15,948 nucleotides of DNA. Origin: an uncultured Prevotella sp. (lineage in GTDB: Bacteria; Bacteroidota; Bacteroidia; Bacteroidales; Bacteroidaceae). The DNA is taken from the NCBI GenBank assembly GCA_947304695.1, contig CAMZBS010000047.1, forward strand, positions 1-15,948. The letters are read 5' to 3'. A program made the translations under genes and the position numbers. Positions 15,237 to 15,948 of the stretch are shown one piece after another (the stretch's first letter is position 1; each line of letters starts with the position of its first letter). The notes under the pieces are model-generated. The model was not told the origin of the DNA. It saw only the letters and a program-made list of their open reading frames with translations, and did no database searches.

Positions 15237-15241
15237 CAAGC

Positions 15242-15948
15242 ATGTTAGTCTATACCTTCGACGGCACGTTCGACGGCCTGCTGACAGCGGTCTTCGATGC
15301 GTTTGCACTCCATCAGCAGCCCGAAATGCTGATGGGCAAGGGCGAGGTGCTGCCTTTGTTTGCAGAAGAAGTACACCCTGTGACAACAGCCGACGACAAG
15401 GCGCAACGGGTGTGGACGGGACTGGAGAAGCAACTGCAGAAGGAAGCGCTGCGACTTATATCGGTCAGCTGGCTGTCGGAACTCAGGGAACTCCCATCGC
15501 CTCTGTTTCATTACATCTGCAAGGTGTTCCGCCAGAAGCGCGACATCTCCCACAACTTTGCCGATGCCGACGTGCTGGCTGTGACGAACATTGCCCGCCG
15601 GGTGCTGCACGAACAGCTGCGCATGAAGCAGTTCATCCGTTTCCAGAAAGCCAAGGACGGCACCTATCTGGCCGTTGTCTCGCCCGACCACAATGTGCTG
15701 CCGCTGATTACCGACCACTTCCAGGACCGCTTCAACGACCAGCCGTGGCTCATCTACGATGCCAGGCGGCACTATGGCTATTATTACGATGGGGGGAAGG
15801 CTGTCATCCATATCACTTTCGAGCATGAAGCCGAGGTGCCCTTCAACCTGGCCGACGGCAAACTGAACGACGAGGTGCTGAGCAGCGACGACCACCTGCT
15901 GCAAGACCTCTGGCGCACCTATTTCAAGGCCATCTGCATCCGTGAGCG
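15242..15948 (+). CDS. DUF4130/TIGR03915-type putative DNA repair protein, partial
   Basis: The gene starts at the ATG at 15242 (MLVYTFDGTFDGLLTAVFDA) and stays open to the window end, about 235 codons. The opening LVYTFDGTFDG and the central segments VFRQKRDISHNFADADVL and KQFIRFQKAKDGTYLA are typical of the TIGR03915 (DUF4130) family. Family members are annotated as putative SAM-dependent DNA glycosylase or DNA repair proteins and usually lie next to the radical SAM gene seen here at 12378. They are thought to act together, but the reaction is not established to my knowledge. The last residues visible (LWRTYFKAICIRE) approach the conserved C-terminal end, so only a few dozen residues should be missing. 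No lesion is visible in the part present. Confidence 0.85.
   Translation, partial: MLVYTFDGTFDGLLTAVFDAFALHQQPEMLMGKGEVLPLFAEEVHPVTTADDKAQRVWTGLEKQLQKEALRLISVSWLSELRELPSPLFHYICKVFRQKRDISHNFADADVLAVTNIARRVLHEQLRMKQFIRFQKAKDGTYLAVVSPDHNVLPLITDHFQDRFNDQPWLIYDARRHYGYYYDGGKAVIHITFEHEAEVPFNLADGKLNDEVLSSDDHLLQDLWRTYFKAICIRE

Larger units (their letters stand above)
14937..15241. other. Intergenic region between divergent DUF4419 and DUF4130 genes
   Basis: This 305-bp AT-rich region holds two divergent promoters at its ends and the 21-bp-period array at 15045-15112 in the middle. 15126-15200 contains no gene or strong hairpin that I can see. Confidence 0.6.

Overview
The window reads as chromosomal DNA of a Bacteroidales bacterium, most likely Prevotellaceae (Prevotella/Segatella-like). 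The evidence is the repeated Bacteroidetes promoter signature (TTTG, about 19-20 bp, TAnnTTTG) in front of most genes, the absence of Shine-Dalgarno sequences, an S16 protein with a long Ala/Glu/Lys-rich tail, paired secreted GH43 enzymes, and family resemblances throughout. Coding regions are fairly GC-rich and intergenic regions strongly AT-rich. No tRNA, rRNA, CRISPR array or insertion sequence was seen.

Layout. 1-530 has no convincing gene but holds unusual helically phased palindrome arrays. 535-1069 (minus) is a ParE/RelE-type toxin-antitoxin pair with its own promoter; the toxin is frameshifted. 1236-4935 (minus) holds two secreted GH43 glycosidases, one with the Glu/Glu/Gln signature of exo-beta-1,3-galactanases, downstream of a Wzx-type flippase. 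5010-7956 (plus), divergent from the flippase, is a tight run of three glycosyltransferases joined by ATGA overlaps. 8007-8549 (minus) is rpsP (S16), separated from the convergent glycosyltransferase operon by a bidirectional hairpin terminator. 8670-9889 (plus) is a fourth glycosyltransferase translationally coupled to an L-rhamnose mutarotase. 9897-12227 (minus) is a class A penicillin-binding protein. 12378-13537 (plus) is a radical SAM DNA-repair-type gene broken by an internal deletion and frameshift. 13524-14936 (minus) is a secreted DUF4419 protein. 15242-15948 (plus, cut by the window end) is the DUF4130/TIGR03915-type putative DNA glycosylase that normally partners the radical SAM protein.

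How the parts work together. The flippase and four glycosyltransferases look like part of a surface-polysaccharide or glycan-decoration locus spread over two divergent strands with rpsP embedded in it. The GH43 enzymes would act outside the cytoplasm on arabinogalactan-type material. The radical SAM and DUF4130 genes are the remains of a two-gene DNA repair/modification unit, now separated by DUF4419 and with one partner apparently inactivated.

The most unusual material is non-coding. Three AT-rich arrays (73-160, 229-265 and 15045-15112) have exact 11/22-, 10- and 21-bp spacing, different sequences but the same plan of tandem imperfect palindromes. The first bases of the window look like the tail of another array of the third type.
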